This document shows positions 4,743 to 5,372 of a DNA stretch of 5,372 bases, one piece after another. A program made the position numbers and the translations under genes. Positions within the stretch are counted from its first letter, which is position 1. Every line of letters begins with the position of its first letter. Origin of the DNA: Campylobacteraceae bacterium (GTDB taxonomy: Bacteria; Campylobacterota; Campylobacteria; Campylobacterales; Sulfurovaceae). The notes under the pieces were generated by a model. The model had not been told where the DNA came from, did not search any database, and worked only from the letters and a program-made list of their open reading frames with translations. Location of the stretch: positions 1-5,372 of the forward strand of contig JALVQH010000153.1 of NCBI GenBank assembly GCA_027031505.1. Reading direction: 5' to 3'.

Positions 4743-4812
4743 CATTCACCATTCACTATTCACCATTCACTATTCACCATTCACTATTCACTATTCACCA
4801 TTCACTATTCAC
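4743..4812 (-). repeat. Long heptad tandem tract, 10 copies (GTGAATA/GTGAATG)
   Basis: Ten uninterrupted 7-bp units read on the plus strand as TATTCAC or CATTCAC. The two variants alternate for most of the array. The ABC ATPase reading frame enters the tract at 4812, uses five of its codons and stops at a TGA at 4795-4797. On the minus strand no frame can cross the array. Confidence 0.95.
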
Positions 4813-5372
4813 TAATTTCCCGTCTTCCATCTCCACCATCCGCGCCGGAAACGGCAGTGTGTCAAACAGGGGATCGTGGGTGGCAATAACGATGGTCTTA
4901 CCCGCCGTATGAAGCTGTCCGAGGATTTCGATGAAACGGAGTGAGTTGGCGCGGTCGAGGTTGGCAGTGGGTTCGTCGCAGAGGATCACGGCCGGATCGG
5001 CCGCGAGTGCTCGGGCGATGGAGGTGCGTTGTTTCTCTCCTCCCGAGAGGCGGGCGGCAGGCGTAGTGCGCTTGTGGGTGATGTTGGCCTGCTCCAAAAC
5101 CGTATCGACCCGCTGAGCAATGGCCTCAGAATCCAGGCCTGCCGGTATGAGCGGCACCATCACATTCTCTTCTACCGTTAGATGCTCCATGAGATTGTAA
5201 TGCTGAAAAATCATCCCGATCCGCCGTGCCCGAAACTGCGACGCGTGCAAATCGGGCAGCTTGGCAATCGCCTCCCCCTCGATGAGCACTTTCCCGCTAC
5301 TGGGGCGATCGAGAGCAGCGAGGATCGAGAGCAGCGTCGTCTTGCCGCTGCCGCTCACCCCCTTGAGGACGA
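4795..5372 (-). CDS. ABC transporter ATP-binding protein, LolD/MacB/FtsE type (5' end outside window)
   Basis: The visible 191 residues lack only about the first 30 of a normal subunit of 220-235 residues. All nucleotide-binding motifs are present (numbered from the first visible codon): Walker A GVSGSGKTT at 4-12, Q-loop Gln56 in IFQHYNLMEHLTVEENV, signature LSGGEKQR at 108-115, Walker B ILCDEP near 130, D-loop ANLD and H-loop His165 in IATHDP. The Q-loop context and short linker fit the family that works with FtsX/MacB-like permeases in lipoprotein, peptide or metal-related export; the substrate is not shown and no permease is in the window. It is a cytoplasmic ATPase bound to its membrane partner. 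The C-terminus ends EDGKLVNSEW, where the last five residues (VNSEW) are encoded by the heptad repeat, so the native tail seems to have been replaced. The core fold is unaffected. Confidence 0.93.
   Translation of the reverse strand, partial: VLKGVSGSGKTTLLSILAALDRPSSGKVLIEGEAIAKLPDLHASQFRARRIGMIFQHYNLMEHLTVEENVMVPLIPAGLDSEAIAQRVDTVLEQANITHKRTTPAARLSGGEKQRTSIARALAADPAVILCDEPTANLDRANSLRFIEILGQLHTAGKTIVIATHDPLFDTLPFPARMVEMEDGKLVNSEW

Larger units (their letters stand above)
4201..4794. other. Repeat-rich intergenic region without a credible gene
   Basis: These 594 bases separate the ABC ATPase from the membrane protein. Open frames here read through repeats (for example FTIHYSLFTIHYS) and have no family resemblance. 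In plus-strand order the region holds: heptads (4232-4259), a hairpin (4268-4288), a double palindrome (4299-4334), a split hairpin repeat with a 131-bp MITE-like insertion (4354-4510), a related inverted hairpin repeat (4565-4590), an ACCAATA array (4596-4624), an imperfect palindrome (4628-4645), a 12-bp palindrome TTTTCCGGAAAA (4664-4675), a CATTTTT-like array (4686-4713) and the long heptad array (4743-4812). No tRNA, rRNA or convincing intrinsic terminator was seen. Confidence 0.85.

Noticed and set aside
4743..4812. CRISPR array
   Set aside because: Units are seven bases with no spacers; this is a simple tandem repeat.
4555..4815. 86-codon plus-strand open frame ending in FTIHYSPFTIH repeats
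   Set aside because: The repeat array has no stops in this orientation, so openness is automatic and not evidence of coding.

Overview
The window carries seven protein-coding genes, all on the minus strand, plus a repeat-packed intergenic region. The gene order acpP–fabF–accA, the protein sequences, and a NosL-like gene beside a GHCxGMCGG membrane protein suggest a member of the Campylobacterota (Epsilonproteobacteria). Campylobacter and relatives have the same acpP-fabF-accA order. The rather GC-rich coding sequence fits a free-living sulfur- or hydrogen-oxidising lineage such as the Sulfurovum/Sulfurimonas/Sulfuricurvum group better than an AT-rich host-associated species. This placement is inferred from gene content, not from a search.

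Layout in the direction of transcription (right to left): (1) 5372-4795, the 3' part of a LolD/MacB/FtsE-type ABC transporter ATPase whose last five codons and stop lie in a heptanucleotide repeat. (2) 4794-4201, a 594-base stretch without a credible gene, made of several repeat families: heptad tandem arrays, REP-like palindromes, and a 131-bp MITE-like insertion with perfect 18-bp terminal inverted repeats and a 4-bp target duplication. (3) 4200-3223, an eight-helix membrane protein of unknown family with a CPFC motif. (4) 3222-3070, a spacer holding a second, inverted copy of one composite repeat. (5) 3069-2566, a NosL-family protein anchored to the membrane, and 2565-1780, a TauE/SafE (DsbD_2-like) membrane protein; the stop of the first touches the start of the second. 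(6) A promoter with a consensus TATAAT, then acpP, two stem-loops, fabF and the 5' end of accA.

The fatty-acid genes form a housekeeping unit: acyl carrier protein, the KAS II elongation enzyme, and one subunit of the carboxyltransferase that makes malonyl-CoA. The upstream genes look like a membrane and periplasmic metal (probably copper) or thiol module: an ABC ATPase, a Cys-rich integral membrane protein, a NosL-like copper-site protein and a possible metal-handling membrane protein. That grouping is inferred from families and position.

The most striking content is in the non-coding DNA. Two composite elements (heptad tract, variable hairpin, double palindrome) flank the membrane-protein gene in inverted orientation. 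They differ at one base in 49, while their variable hairpins keep base pairing despite sequence change. A nested insertion can be reconstructed base by base. The heptad arrays carry stops in all three frames on one strand and none on the other, and one of them now ends the ATPase gene.
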